The translations under genes were made by a program, and so were the position numbers. From positions 1,116,001 through 1,180,000 of the forward strand of contig NZ_LS483403.1 in assembly GCF_900475675.1 (NCBI RefSeq): DNA of 64,000 nt, written 5' to 3'. Position 1 is the first letter of the stretch. Every line of letters starts with the position of its first letter. This stretch comes from Streptococcus lutetiensis. Its GTDB lineage: Bacteria; Bacillota; Bacilli; Lactobacillales; Streptococcaceae. Under the pieces are notes generated by a model. That model searched no databases. It worked only from the letters and a program-made list of their open reading frames with translations, and had not been told where the DNA came from. Below are positions 49,411-61,672 of this stretch, in pieces.

Positions 49411-50255
49411 TTTTTCTTCCTCCAAAATTTTTGATACCAGTGGTCTTTTTCCTTAACTTTTGTAATTAAATGTGTGCGAAGAATAGCTTCAAAATTTTCT
49501 TTTGTCAAATCATGCAAAAATTCACCTTTTGAAGTGATGGAAACCCCACCAGTTTCTTCTGAAACAACAATAGTCAAGGCATCTGAGTTTTCTGAAAGAC
49601 CAATAGCTGCGCGGTGACGTGTTCCGAATTCTTTTGAAATGGCCATTGACTCAGACAAAGGAAGGTAAGAACAAGCTGTCGCAATTTTGTTACCACTAAT
49701 GATTACCGCACCATCATGCAAAGGAGTGTTTGGAATAAAAATATTAATCAACAACTGACTTGAAATATCAGCATCCAAAGGAATCCCTGTAGAAATATAC
49801 TCTTGCAATGTTTGCGTGCGCTCGATAGAAATCAAAGCACCAATTTTACGAGGGCTCATGTAAGCAACTGATTTTACCAAGGCTTCAACTAATTTTTCTT
49901 CGTCACTAACTTGTTGCGTTTGTGAAAAAACTTGCGTCGAACGACCAAATTTTTCAAGACCAGAACGAATCTCAGGAGCAAAGATAACAACACACGCGAT
50001 AACACCATATGTGATAACTTGATTCATCAAATAAGTGATAGTTGTAAAACCAATCCACTCAGCGACAAATTTCAAAATGATGAAGAAGACAACACCTTGG
50101 ATCAAGGACATAATCTTCGTGCCCGCTAAAGCTTTTATTAAACGATAAATAAAATATGCTACGATTAAAATATCTAGTAAATGAACAACAATAGTCCATG
50201 GATTTTCAACTAAAGTTGCCCAGAATTTGGCATCAATAGCCGCTATATTACTCAT
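49407..50255 (-). CDS. cdaA: Diadenylate cyclase CdaA
   Basis: 282 residues with three N-terminal membrane helices (to about residue 95) and a DAC domain containing LHDGAVII and RHRAAIG, the catalytic DGA and RHR motifs. It makes c-di-AMP, which governs osmolyte balance and wall integrity. First gene of cdaA-cdaR-glmM, divergent from murT. Confidence 0.95.
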   Translation of the reverse strand: MSNIAAIDAKFWATLVENPWTIVVHLLDILIVAYFIYRLIKALAGTKIMSLIQGVVFFIILKFVAEWIGFTTITYLMNQVITYGVIACVVIFAPEIRSGLEKFGRSTQVFSQTQQVSDEEKLVEALVKSVAYMSPRKIGALISIERTQTLQEYISTGIPLDADISSQLLINIFIPNTPLHDGAVIISGNKIATACSYLPLSESMAISKEFGTRHRAAIGLSENSDALTIVVSEETGGVSITSKGEFLHDLTKENFEAILRTHLITKVKEKDHWYQKFWRKKK

Positions 50256-50344
50256 ACATACATCTCTTTTCTCTAACTAAATAAAACTACCTTTCCATTA
50301 TACCACTTTTAAAACAAATTTTCTTTATTCGAATACTCCTTTTT

Positions 50345-50360
50345 GTGGTACAATATTCCT
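50345..50360 (+). promoter_or_regulatory. Extended -10 promoter directly in front of murT
   Basis: TG-G-TACAAT (TACAAT at 50349-50354) ends six bases before the murT ATG (50361). A start site at the usual distance would fall on or beside the A of ATG, giving a leaderless mRNA. No ribosome binding site is seen. Confidence 0.65.
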
Positions 50361-51704
50361 ATGAAAGTAAACACATTAATGGGAATTACAGCTGGTAAAG
50401 CAACTCACGCCATTCTTTCAAAAATGGGACGTGGCTCAACCTTGCCTGGAAAAATCGCCCTCAAATTCGACAAAGATATTTTAGATACGATTGCCAAAGA
50501 TTATGAGATTGTTGTTGTCACTGGTACAAATGGTAAAACCCTCACAACTGCTTTGACAGTAGGCATTTTGCGTGAGGCTTTCGGTGAAATCGTGACAAAC
50601 CCAAGTGGTGCCAACATGATTACCGGAATCACATCAACTTTCTTGACAGCTAAAAGAGCTAAATCTGGTAAAAAAATCGCTGTGCTAGAAATTGATGAAG
50701 CTAGCCTTCCAAAAATCACAGAATACATCACTCCAAGTCTTTTTGTCTTCACAAATATTTTTCGTGACCAAATGGACCGTTATGGTGAAATCTATACAAC
50801 TTATCAAATGATTTTGGATGGTGCAGCAAAAGCCCCAAATGCAACTATCCTAGCTAATGGAGACAGCCCACTCTTCAATTCAACAAACGTCATTAATCCA
50901 GTCAAATACTATGGTTTTGATACTGAAAAGCATGTACCAGAATTAGCTCACTACAACACTGAAGGTATCTTGTGCCCACAATGCCAAAACATCTTGAAAT
51001 ACAAACTTAACACTTACGCTAACCTTGGTGATTACGTTTGTGAAAATTGCAGTTTCCACCGTCCAAAACTTGATTATGCTTTGACAGACTTGACAAAAAT
51101 CACAAACACTACATCTGAATTTGTCATCGATGGGCAAGACTACAAGATTAACGTTGGTGGTCTTTACAATATCTATAACGCCCTTGCAGCCGTGTCTGTA
51201 GCTGAGTTCTTTGGAGTTTCTCCTGAAAAAATCAAAGCTGGTTTTGACAAGAGCCGTGCAGTCTTTGGACGTCAAGAAACCTTCAAAATCGGTGATAAGT
51301 CTTGTACTTTGGTTCTTATCAAAAACCCAGTTGGTGCTAGCCAAGCTCTTGATATGATTAAATTGGCTCCATATCCATTTACACTATCAGTTCTACTCAA
51401 TGCCAACTACGCTGACGGAATTGATACTAGCTGGATTTGGGATGCTAACTTTGAATCTATCTTAGACATGGATATTCCACAAGCCTTTGCTGGAGGCGTG
51501 CGCCACTCTGAAATTGCTCGTCGCTTACGTGTGACTGGTTATGACGAAGACAAAATTACGGAAGCTGAAAGCCTAGAAGATATTATGGCCTTGATTGAAG
51601 CTCAGTCAACTGATCATGCTTACATCCTAGCTACTTACACTGCTATGCTTCAATTCCGCGAAATCTTGGCAAGTCGTCACGCTGTTGGAAAGGAGATGAA
51701 CTAA
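50361..51704 (+). CDS. murT: Lipid II isoglutaminyl synthase subunit MurT
   Basis: 447 residues. Mur-ligase P-loop [11 protein letters not shown], a Cys4 zinc ribbon (CPQC and CENC, about residues 204-228), and the C-terminal DUF1727 domain that binds GatD. MurT-GatD amidates D-glutamate of lipid II to D-isoglutamine. The frame continues upstream, but ATG 50361 gives the expected [13 protein letters not shown] start. The gatD gene follows one base after the stop. Confidence 0.94.
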   Translation: MKVNTLMGITAGKATHAILSKMGRGSTLPGKIALKFDKDILDTIAKDYEIVVVTGTNGKTLTTALTVGILREAFGEIVTNPSGANMITGITSTFLTAKRAKSGKKIAVLEIDEASLPKITEYITPSLFVFTNIFRDQMDRYGEIYTTYQMILDGAAKAPNATILANGDSPLFNSTNVINPVKYYGFDTEKHVPELAHYNTEGILCPQCQNILKYKLNTYANLGDYVCENCSFHRPKLDYALTDLTKITNTTSEFVIDGQDYKINVGGLYNIYNALAAVSVAEFFGVSPEKIKAGFDKSRAVFGRQETFKIGDKSCTLVLIKNPVGASQALDMIKLAPYPFTLSVLLNANYADGIDTSWIWDANFESILDMDIPQAFAGGVRHSEIARRLRVTGYDEDKITEAESLEDIMALIEAQSTDHAYILATYTAMLQFREILASRHAVGKEMN

Positions 51705-51705
51705 A

Positions 51706-52494
51706 ATGACTTATACATCACTACAATCTCCTGCAAATAAAGATTATCAATACGAATTAAACGTTGCTCACCTTTACGGAAACCTTATGAATACCTATGG
51801 TGACAACGGTAATATTCTCATGATGAAATACGTCGGTGAAAAACTAGGTGCTAAAATGACCTTTGAAATCGTATCACTTGGTGATAGCTTTGATGCCAAT
51901 TACTATGATATGGCTTTCTTTGGTGGCGGACAAGATTACGAACAATCAATCGTCGCTAAAGACCTGCCAAGTAAAAAAGAAGCTATCGCTGATTTCATCA
52001 ACAAAGACAAAGTCATGCTTGCAATCTGTGGTGGTTTTCAACTTCTAGGTCAATACTACGTCCAAGCAAACGGGGAAAAAATCGATGGTCTTGGGGTTAT
52101 GGGACACTACACCCTTAGTCAAAATAATAATCGTTTTATCGGTGATATCAAAATTCACAATGATGAATTTAACGAAACATATTACGGTTTTGAAAATCAC
52201 CAAGGACGTACTTTCCTTTCAGAAGATGAAAAACCACTTGGAACATGTGTTTACGGAAATGGCAATAATAAAGAAGACGGTACTGAAGGCGTTCACTACA
52301 AAAACGTCTATGGTAGCTACTTCCACGGACCAATTCTTTCACGTAATGCCAACTTGGTTTATCGCCTCGTAACCACGGCCTTGAAAAACAAATATGGTTC
52401 TAGTATTGCACTACCAAGTTATAGCGATATTCTTTCAAAAGAAGTTGCCGAAGAGTATACCGATACTAAGAGCAAGGCTGAATTTGAAAAATAA
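51706..52494 (+). CDS. gatD: Lipid II isoglutaminyl synthase glutaminase subunit GatD
   Basis: 262 residues of a class I glutamine amidotransferase. The nucleophile Cys lies in [12 protein letters not shown] (about residue 107) and the catalytic His in GSYFHGPIL. It supplies ammonia to MurT. The GAGATG of the murT end serves as its ribosome binding site. Length is normal. Confidence 0.94.
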   Translation: MTYTSLQSPANKDYQYELNVAHLYGNLMNTYGDNGNILMMKYVGEKLGAKMTFEIVSLGDSFDANYYDMAFFGGGQDYEQSIVAKDLPSKKEAIADFINKDKVMLAICGGFQLLGQYYVQANGEKIDGLGVMGHYTLSQNNNRFIGDIKIHNDEFNETYYGFENHQGRTFLSEDEKPLGTCVYGNGNNKEDGTEGVHYKNVYGSYFHGPILSRNANLVYRLVTTALKNKYGSSIALPSYSDILSKEVAEEYTDTKSKAEFEK

Positions 52495-52502
52495 GATTTT
52501 AC

Positions 52503-52538
52503 AAAAAATGCTTAAAGAAAATTTCTTCAGGCATTTTT
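52503..52538 (+). terminator. Terminator after murT-gatD
   Basis: AAAATGC and GCATTTTT arms with partial inner pairing (AAGAAAATTTCTT), starting nine bases after the gatD stop. Confidence 0.7.
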
Positions 52539-52607
52539 ATAATCACTTTTGTGTTCACTCAACCAAATTAACTTATCAACAACGATGTCAATATACTTTT
52601 TAAAAGT

Positions 52608-52640
52608 ACAAAAAACCTTAGCCTAAGCTAAGGTTTTTAA
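52608..52640. terminator. Bidirectional terminator, serving eno
   Basis: Perfect arms AAAAACCTTAGC / GCTAAGGTTTTT with loop CTAA; A/T-runs on both sides let it work on either strand. It lies 20 bases past the eno stop. Confidence 0.9.
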
Positions 52641-52657
52641 CTTGATATAATCAGAGA

Positions 52658-54019
<1,362 letters not shown>

Positions 54020-54162
54020 TTAAGCAAATAAAAACAAGAAATTTTGAAAATCGCTACCAACTTTCATGGCTTTTCACAATTTTCAATAACAAAACAGCCC
54101 AAAACTGACAGTTTGGTAAATTTAACTTATAATTATTATAAGAATATATGGAGGGCCCTGCT

Positions 54163-54612
54163 ATGACTGATTTAGAAAATAAAGTTTTACAAGCTGCAAC
54201 AGGCGAAAAACGCTTAAATCCAGATGAACAACGTCTTTATTTTGGAACTTTTGCCGAACGCGTTGTCTTATCAATTTCTCTTGAAGACAGCCGTTTAGAA
54301 GAGGTTAAAAATCGTTTTAGTGATATTTTAGGACAATTAGCTAAACAACACGACACAATATTAGTTAAAATTTCTCCTAAGCTCTCTGCTTCCAATCAAA
54401 TGTTTTACATGAAAATTGCTCAAAAACAAAACATTCAAGCAACGATTGTTGATGAAAAGAATGCTCAATCACCTTATGGCATTATCGTTCATTCAACTAA
54501 AGCTGAAAACGTAGCTAACCCTTCATTATCCGAACAATTTCCGACTACTCCAGAAAAAACAAAAGAAGCCCCTAAAAAAGGCTTCTGGTCAAAATTATTT
54601 AACAAGGATTAA
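54163..54612 (+). CDS. YueI family protein (DUF1694)
   Basis: 149 residues from ATG 54163, with GGAGG upstream. The pattern FGTFAERVVLSISLEDSR and later YGIIVHS matches the YueI family. Cytosolic, function unknown; the Lys-rich tail ends KKGFWSKLFNKD. Its 3' end overlaps the convergent glycerate kinase gene by 14 bases. Confidence 0.85.
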   Translation: MTDLENKVLQAATGEKRLNPDEQRLYFGTFAERVVLSISLEDSRLEEVKNRFSDILGQLAKQHDTILVKISPKLSASNQMFYMKIAQKQNIQATIVDEKNAQSPYGIIVHSTKAENVANPSLSEQFPTTPEKTKEAPKKGFWSKLFNKD

Positions 54613-55723
54613 ATCTAGTAAAGCTTAGTAAATTTCCGATGTTTTGCGCAGTGCGTTCCAGATTTTGCTCAGCTTTATCTAGAGTATTTTCCAACGTATC
54701 AGCGTCAGCAATTATCGGAAAAGCTGCTTGAATGTTAGAAATTGGGAAACTTGGTAAATCATCTTTGAGGCTACCACAGATGGCAATGACTAATTTACCA
54801 CGAGGTGTGCGTTGTGCTAGACCAACGGGAGCTTTACCTGAAAGACTTTGCTTATCCATGCGCCCTTCACCGACAACAACAATATCAGCTTTCTGAACAC
54901 GTCGGTCAAAATCAAGCATATCAAGAACAGCATCAATACCAGAAATGATTTGACCTCCTGCAAATGCTGCTAGACCTGCTGCCATTCCGCCACCTGCTCC
55001 CGCTCCAGCCAAATCTAAAACAGCTGGGAAGAAAGTTTGGTAAAATCTTTCCATATCTTTATCAATGCTTGCAAATTCCTCTTTTGCAAGCCCTTTTTGT
55101 TCTCCAAAAATATAGGTTGCCCCATTTGGACCACATAGAGGATTTGTCACGTCAGTGATAACTGTCACCTTAATTTGAGATAAATCCCAACGACAGCTTT
55201 CATAAGAAACCATGCTAATATCACCAAGGTGTTCACCTATCGCTTCGACTTCATGACCTGTTTTGTCAAAGAAACGATAGCCAAGACCTGCCGCCATTCC
55301 CAGACCACCATCATTGGTTGAACTGCCTCCAACACCAATCATGATTTCTTCAACACCAAGATCAACCAAGTGACCAATCATTTCACCAACACCTTTTGTC
55401 GTAAGGGTTAATGGGCTACGCTGATTCATTGGCACTTTTTCCAAACCACAAATGTCTGCCATTTCAAAAACGGCCAAACGACCATTAGTCGCATAATGGG
55501 CTTCGACTGGTTGACCAAACGCGCCAGTAACCGTATGGCTTTCACGTTTTAAATGAAGACCGCCTGTCAAAGCTTCCAAAGTTCCTTCACCACCGTCACC
55601 AACAGGCATGACATCAAAAGTCGCATTTGGCATAGCTTTTCGAAAACCTTTTTGAACAGCTTTTGCAACTTCAAGTGCTGACAAACTTTCCTTAAATGAA
55701 TCAGGTGCAATTAATATATGCAT
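54599..55723 (-). CDS. glxK: Glycerate kinase (GlxK family)
   Basis: 374 residues. It starts MHILIAPDSFKESLSALEVA, with the family pattern GDGGEGTLEAL and the GVGGSSTNDGGLGMAAGLGY loop. It phosphorylates glycerate, feeding 2- or 3-phosphoglycerate toward enolase. Convergent with yueI, tails overlapping. Confidence 0.92.
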   Translation of the reverse strand: MHILIAPDSFKESLSALEVAKAVQKGFRKAMPNATFDVMPVGDGGEGTLEALTGGLHLKRESHTVTGAFGQPVEAHYATNGRLAVFEMADICGLEKVPMNQRSPLTLTTKGVGEMIGHLVDLGVEEIMIGVGGSSTNDGGLGMAAGLGYRFFDKTGHEVEAIGEHLGDISMVSYESCRWDLSQIKVTVITDVTNPLCGPNGATYIFGEQKGLAKEEFASIDKDMERFYQTFFPAVLDLAGAGAGGGMAAGLAAFAGGQIISGIDAVLDMLDFDRRVQKADIVVVGEGRMDKQSLSGKAPVGLAQRTPRGKLVIAICGSLKDDLPSFPISNIQAAFPIIADADTLENTLDKAEQNLERTAQNIGNLLSFTRFNPC

Positions 55724-55803
55724 AGTACCAACTCCCCCTTACATTTCTTATAACTATTATATAATTTTTTAAAGGAAAGAGGTTACAAAAACATTAATAC
55801 AAA

Positions 55804-55834
55804 GCAAAACTCCCCTTCAATTTTAGAAGGGGAG
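55804..55834 (-). terminator. Terminator after pulA
   Basis: Minus strand CTCCCCTTC / GAAGGGGAG with a 7-base loop and TTTT, 34 bases past the pulA stop. Confidence 0.85.
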
Positions 55835-55867
55835 CTCTTTATATAAGGAAAGTAAGGTATTTAAATG

Positions 55868-58800
55868 TTAATGACTTTTTTGACGTCTTTTAACTTCTAA
55901 CACTGCTAGACTAGCAAGACTTAGAAGACCAACAAAAGTTAAAGTATTACTATCTTTTTGACCAGTTTCTGGCAAGGCAACTGTGCTATTTTCAGTAACA
56001 GCAACTTTTTGAAGGTCAGAAAGGACTCGAGAAGCCGCTTGATTCCAGACTCCAGTCTGAGTTTGGGTTGGCGCTGTAACTTTCGCCACTTGATTCGAAT
56101 TAGCTGGCACTTCAGTTTTTGCCACTTGGTCTTGATAAACAATGCCATATTGGCTGAGGTGGTCAACATCAAAGATGACGAATTTAACGACTTGCCCAGC
56201 CACTAACTTGCTAACTTCTCTAAAGGCTAGAAGTTGCGGTTGTGCATTTTCTGGAAGATAGAAAACTTCTGCAACAGCTTTACCAGCATCAATTGGTAAG
56301 ATGACTTGATCTTTTTGAGTTGTGCTAACAACATAGCCATAAGCATCCTCAGGCTCGATATCATATAAATCATAATCTTTACCTTGCAAGACTGAAGAGG
56401 TTTGACTGTCATTTGTTTCTTTGTGATGGACTTCAATCTGTGTAATCTCTTCACGTTCACCTGGAGCTAAAATGACACTTACACCACTTGCTTGGTCATA
56501 AAGGGTACGTTCTGTTTCTGCATTCGCCTTTCTCAAACGTAGGATTGTTGCTGTTAACGGATTAAGGGTAATGCTGTTTTCCGTAAAAGCCACACCTTTT
56601 GGATTCAAGATAGCATCGACACCTGCGGTATCGGCGTCAGCAAGAATTTCTGCGTTCAACAGAGCTTTGTAATCATCTGACAAGACAAACTCACGCGCTT
56701 TGCTATCAGCATTGACAAAGGCTGCATAGACGTCACCACTACTTGCTTGTGTTTGGTAAGCGATAATCAAATCTTCTTGACCAACTCCATTTTTATTTGG
56801 AATGGTGATGAGTTTGACCTTGCTATCTACATCTGCTTTCGTCTTAAGTGTGAAGGCATCTGTTGAGCGGCGAAGGGCAATCAAGCCTTTGGTATAAGCT
56901 TGCGTTTTAGCATTTTCTGGGTAAGCCTTGCCGTCAGTTGCTTTTACCCAATCAAAATGATTAACAGCATCCGTAGAATCATAGGAATCACTGATAAAGT
57001 AAGGATAAACAAATGGTGTGCCATCAGCGTTTGTTAGCAAATCTGATTTTGCTGGGACTTTATCAGCCGCTACTGGTGTCTTATAAGCTTCATCACGGAA
57101 TTGTTTGGTACGACCATATTCTTGACCAGAATGGATGAAGGCTGTTCCTTGAGAAGTCAAGATAATAAGATTTCCCAAACATTGACGACGTAAAATTTCC
57201 TCTTCATTTTCTGCCACTGATGGGTCTTTGTGGATTGATTTAGCAATAATATCGTGAAGGGGTAGATTGTCATGAGCTGCAATGTATTGAATCACATCAC
57301 CTGGATCATCTGCTGTGAAATTATTTGGCTGAGCTTTTATGCTATTAAAGAGCTCTTGCAAATTTTTAACCCCACCTGTAATAAAGCATGGTGCACCTTC
57401 ACTTGGATACCCTGATTTAAGGAGATTACGAATATCATCAGAGAATGAAGCCACACTGTCTGTGTGTGCCATCCAAGTTTGGTCAGCAGGTTGACGACTA
57501 TCATTGGCATCACCAGCATAAGTAATCCAACCTTCACCAAGCATGATAACATTTGGATTCAAAGCTTTTGCTTTGTCATAAGCCATTTGAACAGTCTCAG
57601 CATCCAAGTCACCCATCATATCAAAACGGAAGCCATCCACTTTAAATTCTTTTGTCCAATAAGCAATCGAATCAAGCACCATACGTCGTGTCATATAGTG
57701 AGTTGTTCCTGGGCGACCACCACCAAAGCTTGTTTTAGCCTTGCCATCAACTTCCATAAAGTGATAATAATTTGATTCCAAATTTTCAAGAATAGCAAGG
57801 TCAGCTGTGTGGTTATAAACGACATCCAGGATAATTCCAATACCACGTTTGTGAATTTCATTAATCAAATTTTTGAATTCTGCGATACGTTTTGCTGGGT
57901 CAGCTGGATTTTCAGAATACATTCCTGTCAAAGCAAAATAACTTTGTGGGTCATAACCCCAGTTGTAGTTTGTATTACTTGAGGCATAATCTATTAAGCG
58001 CTTGTTATTCATCACTTCGTTAACGTAGTAATAACTCATAACAGGAAGCAATTGAATATGAGTGACACCTAGGCTTTGAAGGTAATCCAATTTTTCAGCA
58101 AACGCTGCAAAGGTACCAAATTGATTGCGAAGTTCTTCTGAAATAGCTGTATCGGATGTAAAGTCACGGACATGTGCTTCATAGATAATAGCATCTTCAC
58201 GGTCTTTGTAGCCTTTGATATTTGCATAATTCAAGTCTTGATTGCCGATAGCGCTAGGATCAACGATAGCTGCTTTAGCCACTTTATAAGATGGATCAGT
58301 TCCAATCAAATCACTGTTCCACTCAGCTAATGATTTAGCATAAGGGTCAAGTGCCAGAACAGTCTCTTTTCCGCGTGTGATTTCATAATGATAATAATAG
58401 CCACGATAATCACTAATACCTAAACCAAGGCTTGGTGTTAGACTAGCCGACCATTGACCTTTATTTCCTTTAGTCATAGCAATTTTGCCAATGACTTTGG
58501 TTTGGTCATTCTTATCATAGAGAACAACAGAAACGATATCTGCACTTGGTGACCAAACGATCAAATCAACACGCGCTCCATTATCAAAGACACGTGCTCC
58601 TAAATCACCATCATAAGCGTATTTAGAATCTGTGTATTGCCAACTTTGCTTAGCTTGATATCGGTCACCATTATAGCTTACTGTATAAAGGCTATCGCTT
58701 GAAAAATCACCTGTGATAGTAACTTTATTACTTGCTTTATCGAGAGTAATATCTGTAATAGCAACAGCATTGCCAGTCTTATCAGTCACTTTAAGATTTT

Positions 58801-60061
58801 CTAGGAGTTCAGTTTTATCGGCGTCTGCTAGATTGCTAATGATTGCTTCAAGCTCTGATTGACTAATTTGTTGTGCAGATGTTAAGCAAATTGTGCTTAC
58901 AAAATATGGATTCGTATAAATGGTCTTATCCTCATCTTTCAAGAAAATTCGTGTTTGATTAGCTAAATCCTTAAAGGTGTAATTGTCTGGTTGAATCTTG
59001 GCCGCATCGCCTTCTTTTGATTCATCAAGGAGCAAGAAACCAAGCTCATTAAAATCTGCCAACGACGCATCGATATAAGCACCGTATTTGCCAAAGTTTT
59101 TAAAATCAACACCATGAGGTCAAGAACCTAAGCGACTAGTGATGGAACTATCTGCACTTCCCCACAACCAAATTGCCAAGTTCTTGTAATTTCCATCACT
59201 ACGATAGTAATTAATACGGATTTTTCCTTTTTCAAGTGGGGCGTAATAGATAGCATTATAATCCTCATCAAACCAAACTTCATTCATGTCTTGGCTGATA
59301 AGATTCACCACTTTATCCCCTGAAACATTCTCACCACTAGTATTATTGATGAGCAATCCAACTTTGTGAGGATTACCATTGACCAATTTCACATCGATAT
59401 AATAACCATAAGCGTCGTGTTTAAGATTAGAAAGATTAATCGCACCATTTGGCCAAGATTCAGATGGATGTTCGACATCTTCCCAAGTCCACAAACCAAG
59501 ACTTGCCAAATCATCTGATGGTAAGGTCTTAAAATGAACGCGCAGCGTATTTTCAGCAATTGGAGGATTTGAGACTTGATTATCAGGTTGAGAAGATTTT
59601 AGGAGATTCACTTGATTACTGTTTTCAGCGCTTGTCACTGCTTTAACGTCAGAAATTTCATCTATTTCTGCTGCCCCTTGAACCCCTTGTGCCTGTGAAA
59701 TAACTTCTTGAGGCTGTGATTCTGGCACAGTTTCTTCTACCGCTGAACTTTCAGACTCTGTTAATTGATTTTGGCTGTCATCACTTAAATCAGAAGAATT
59801 AGATTCTTCAAGGTTTTGATTAGCGTCTGCTGTTTTCTCTGGTTCAAGAAGAGCCTGACTGCCATCATCTGGGAGCGATGTCTCATTTATCACTTCCGAA
59901 ACTGCTGCTTGAGAAGTCGCTTGATTTGCTGAAACACTTGTCAATCCAGCACCCCAAAAAAGAGCTGTTGCAATCGCAACCGAAGCAATACCAACTTTTA
60001 GCTTACGAATTCCAAAGTATTCCCGCTTTTCTGGGAAAGAAAGCCGACTTACCTTTTTCAT
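55868..60061 (-). pseudogene. pulA: Cell-wall-anchored pullulanase, split by one in-frame stop
   Basis: A gene of about 1397 sense positions. The N-terminus has a YSIRK-type signal (YFGIRKLKVGIASVAIATAL), a Ser/Glu-rich stretch and a CBM41 starch-binding domain (VHFKTLPSDDLASLGLWTWE). At 59120-59122 the frame reads SRLGS, TGA, PHGVDFKNFGKYGAYI; the second CBM41 motif expects Trp there (TGG to TGA). The same frame then runs intact through a GH13 type I pullulanase (YNWGYDPQSYF, GFRFDMMGDLD with the nucleophile Asp, GEGW) to LPETG, a membrane segment and a basic tail for sortase. Readthrough or restart could leave some enzyme, but it would lack the export signal. Confidence 0.9.
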
Positions 60062-60102
60062 AGAAGACCTCCGTCTTAAAATTAGTAATATTTCATGCTT
60101 TC

Positions 60103-60143
60103 AGTATACAAAATACTTTATAATTGCGCAATCGTTTTCGTAA
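60103..60143 (-). promoter_or_regulatory. pulA promoter overlapped by a LacI-type operator
   Basis: TTGCGC (60126-60131) and TATACT (60103-60108) with a 17-base spacer on the minus strand. The -35 lies within GCGCAATCGTTTTCG, a site of the shape bound by MalR or CcpA (LacI family). Maltose-dependent repression is likely by analogy with streptococcal pullulanase genes. Confidence 0.6.
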
Positions 60144-60207
60144 GATAAATTTATTTTTTTAATCATCAATTCAATATATAACGCAGATAAATTACCCTAA
60201 TAATAAT

Positions 60208-60219
60208 GCAATCGATTGC
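60208..60219. promoter_or_regulatory. Second LacI-type operator-like palindrome
   Basis: GCAATCGATTGC is a perfect 12-bp palindrome with the CG centre of CcpA/MalR sites, about 75 bases upstream of the first site. Paired operators permit looping. Confidence 0.45.
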
Positions 60220-60227
60220 TTTAAAGA

Positions 60228-60262
60228 AGATGAAAGAGATAGGAAAGAACTTCCTATCTCTT
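60228..60262 (-). terminator. Terminator of the his operon
   Basis: AAGAGATAGGAA / TTCCTATCTCTT, perfect 12-bp arms, just past the hisE stop on the minus strand. Confidence 0.8.
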
Positions 60263-60267
60263 CTTGC

Positions 60268-60582
60268 TTAATAATTTGTGATTTCTGGTCGGTCGTGAAC
60301 GTTACTTTTTTTGCCTTGGCGAGCTTTCAAAACAGCCTCAATGTCTTCAGTTGTAACACCAGTTTCAACTAACATGACAGCTAAGTGATACAAAACATCT
60401 GCTGTTTCATTTGCGATTTCATCTTTATCAGCATTTTTAGCAGCGATAACAACTTCAGCTGCTTCCTCACCAACTTTTTTCAAAATCTTATCCAAACCTT
60501 TGTCAAAAAGGTAATTAGTGTAAGAACCTTCTTTAGGGTTTTCTTTACGGCCTAAAGCTTCTTTATAAATTGTTTCTAGCAT
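60268..60582 (-). CDS. hisE: Phosphoribosyl-ATP diphosphatase
   Basis: 104 residues of the MazG-like all-alpha fold with the metal-binding EEAAEVVIAAKNAD helix and ETADVLYHL. It is the last gene of the operon, separate from hisI here, and carries out the second step of histidine synthesis. Confidence 0.95.
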   Translation of the reverse strand: MLETIYKEALGRKENPKEGSYTNYLFDKGLDKILKKVGEEAAEVVIAAKNADKDEIANETADVLYHLAVMLVETGVTTEDIEAVLKARQGKKSNVHDRPEITNY

Positions 60583-60593
60583 AGTTTTCCTTT

Positions 60594-60914
60594 CTATAAA
60601 ATATCATTGAAGAAACAGCTGTAAGCACCTGTGTGACAAGCTGCTCCTTCTTGTTTTACAGCCACAAGTAATGTGTCACAATCACAATCTGTTTTAATGG
60701 ATTTGACGTATTGATAGTGACCACTTGTTGCTCCTTTTTGCCAAAGTTCATTGCGCGAACGGCTCCAGTAGTGCATCTGCTTTGTTTCCAAGGTCAAACG
60801 GTACGCTTCTTCATTCATGTAAGCAAGCATTAACACTTGACCAGTCTTATAGTCAGTGACAATTACTGGAAGAAGTCCATCTTGTTTTGCAAAATCAAGT
60901 TTAATATCACTCAT
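60594..60914 (-). CDS. hisI: Phosphoribosyl-AMP cyclohydrolase
   Basis: 106 residues. The zinc/metal ligands lie in TDCDCDTLL and [24 protein letters not shown] is diagnostic. It opens the purine ring in step three. Its ATG overlaps the hisF stop (ATGA) and hisE follows 11 bases on. Confidence 0.96.
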   Translation of the reverse strand: MSDIKLDFAKQDGLLPVIVTDYKTGQVLMLAYMNEEAYRLTLETKQMHYWSRSRNELWQKGATSGHYQYVKSIKTDCDCDTLLVAVKQEGAACHTGAYSCFFNDIL

Positions 60915-61669
60915 CGTCTCACCTCAATTCCAGCTTCAGCCATAGCCGCTTTAGTATCTGCAATCGATACCTCGCCATAGTGAAAAATAGAAGCTGCTAA
61001 AGCACCTGTAGCCGATGCCTTTTCAAAGACTTCAACCATGTGCTCAATATTGCCGGCACCCCCAGAAGCGATAATAGGAACATTCACCACATCAGCAACG
61101 GCATTTAACATTTCCAAATCAAAGCCAGATTTTGTGCCATCTTTATCCATGCTAGTTAGAAGAATTTCGCCAGCACCAAGACTGACTACTTTTTTAGCCC
61201 ACTCAATCAAATCAATACCTGTGTCTTTACGACCACCAGCTACATAGACGTGCCAAGTACCATCTGTTTCCTTACGAGCATCAATAGCTGATACCACACA
61301 TTGATTACCGAACTTTTCAGCACATTCTTTGATAAGTTGTGGATTGGCAACAGCCGATGAATTGACAGCTACCTTATCAGCTCCAGCTTTAAGCATTTTG
61401 TTCATATCCTCAACAGAACGAATACCGCCGCCGACTGTAAAAGGAATAAAAACTTGATCCGCAACGCGTCTTGCCATATCAACTGTCGTATCACGTTTTT
61501 CATGCGTTGCTGTGATATCTAAGAAAACTAATTCATCACATCCTGCTTCATAATAAGCACGCGCTGCATCAACTGGGTCACCAACATCCATTAAATTAAC
61601 AAAATTAACCCCTTTGACCACACGTCCATCTTTGACATCAAGACATGGAATAATGCGTTTTTTCAGCAT
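60911..61669 (-). CDS. hisF: Imidazole glycerol phosphate synthase, cyclase subunit
   Basis: 252-residue TIM barrel. Catalytic Asp residues in [18 protein letters not shown] and [17 protein letters not shown]. Works with HisH, producing imidazole glycerol phosphate and AICAR. Lies 3 bases after hisA and overlaps hisI. Confidence 0.97.
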   Translation of the reverse strand: MLKKRIIPCLDVKDGRVVKGVNFVNLMDVGDPVDAARAYYEAGCDELVFLDITATHEKRDTTVDMARRVADQVFIPFTVGGGIRSVEDMNKMLKAGADKVAVNSSAVANPQLIKECAEKFGNQCVVSAIDARKETDGTWHVYVAGGRKDTGIDLIEWAKKVVSLGAGEILLTSMDKDGTKSGFDLEMLNAVADVVNVPIIASGGAGNIEHMVEVFEKASATGALAASIFHYGEVSIADTKAAMAEAGIEVRR

Positions 61670-61672
61670 AAG

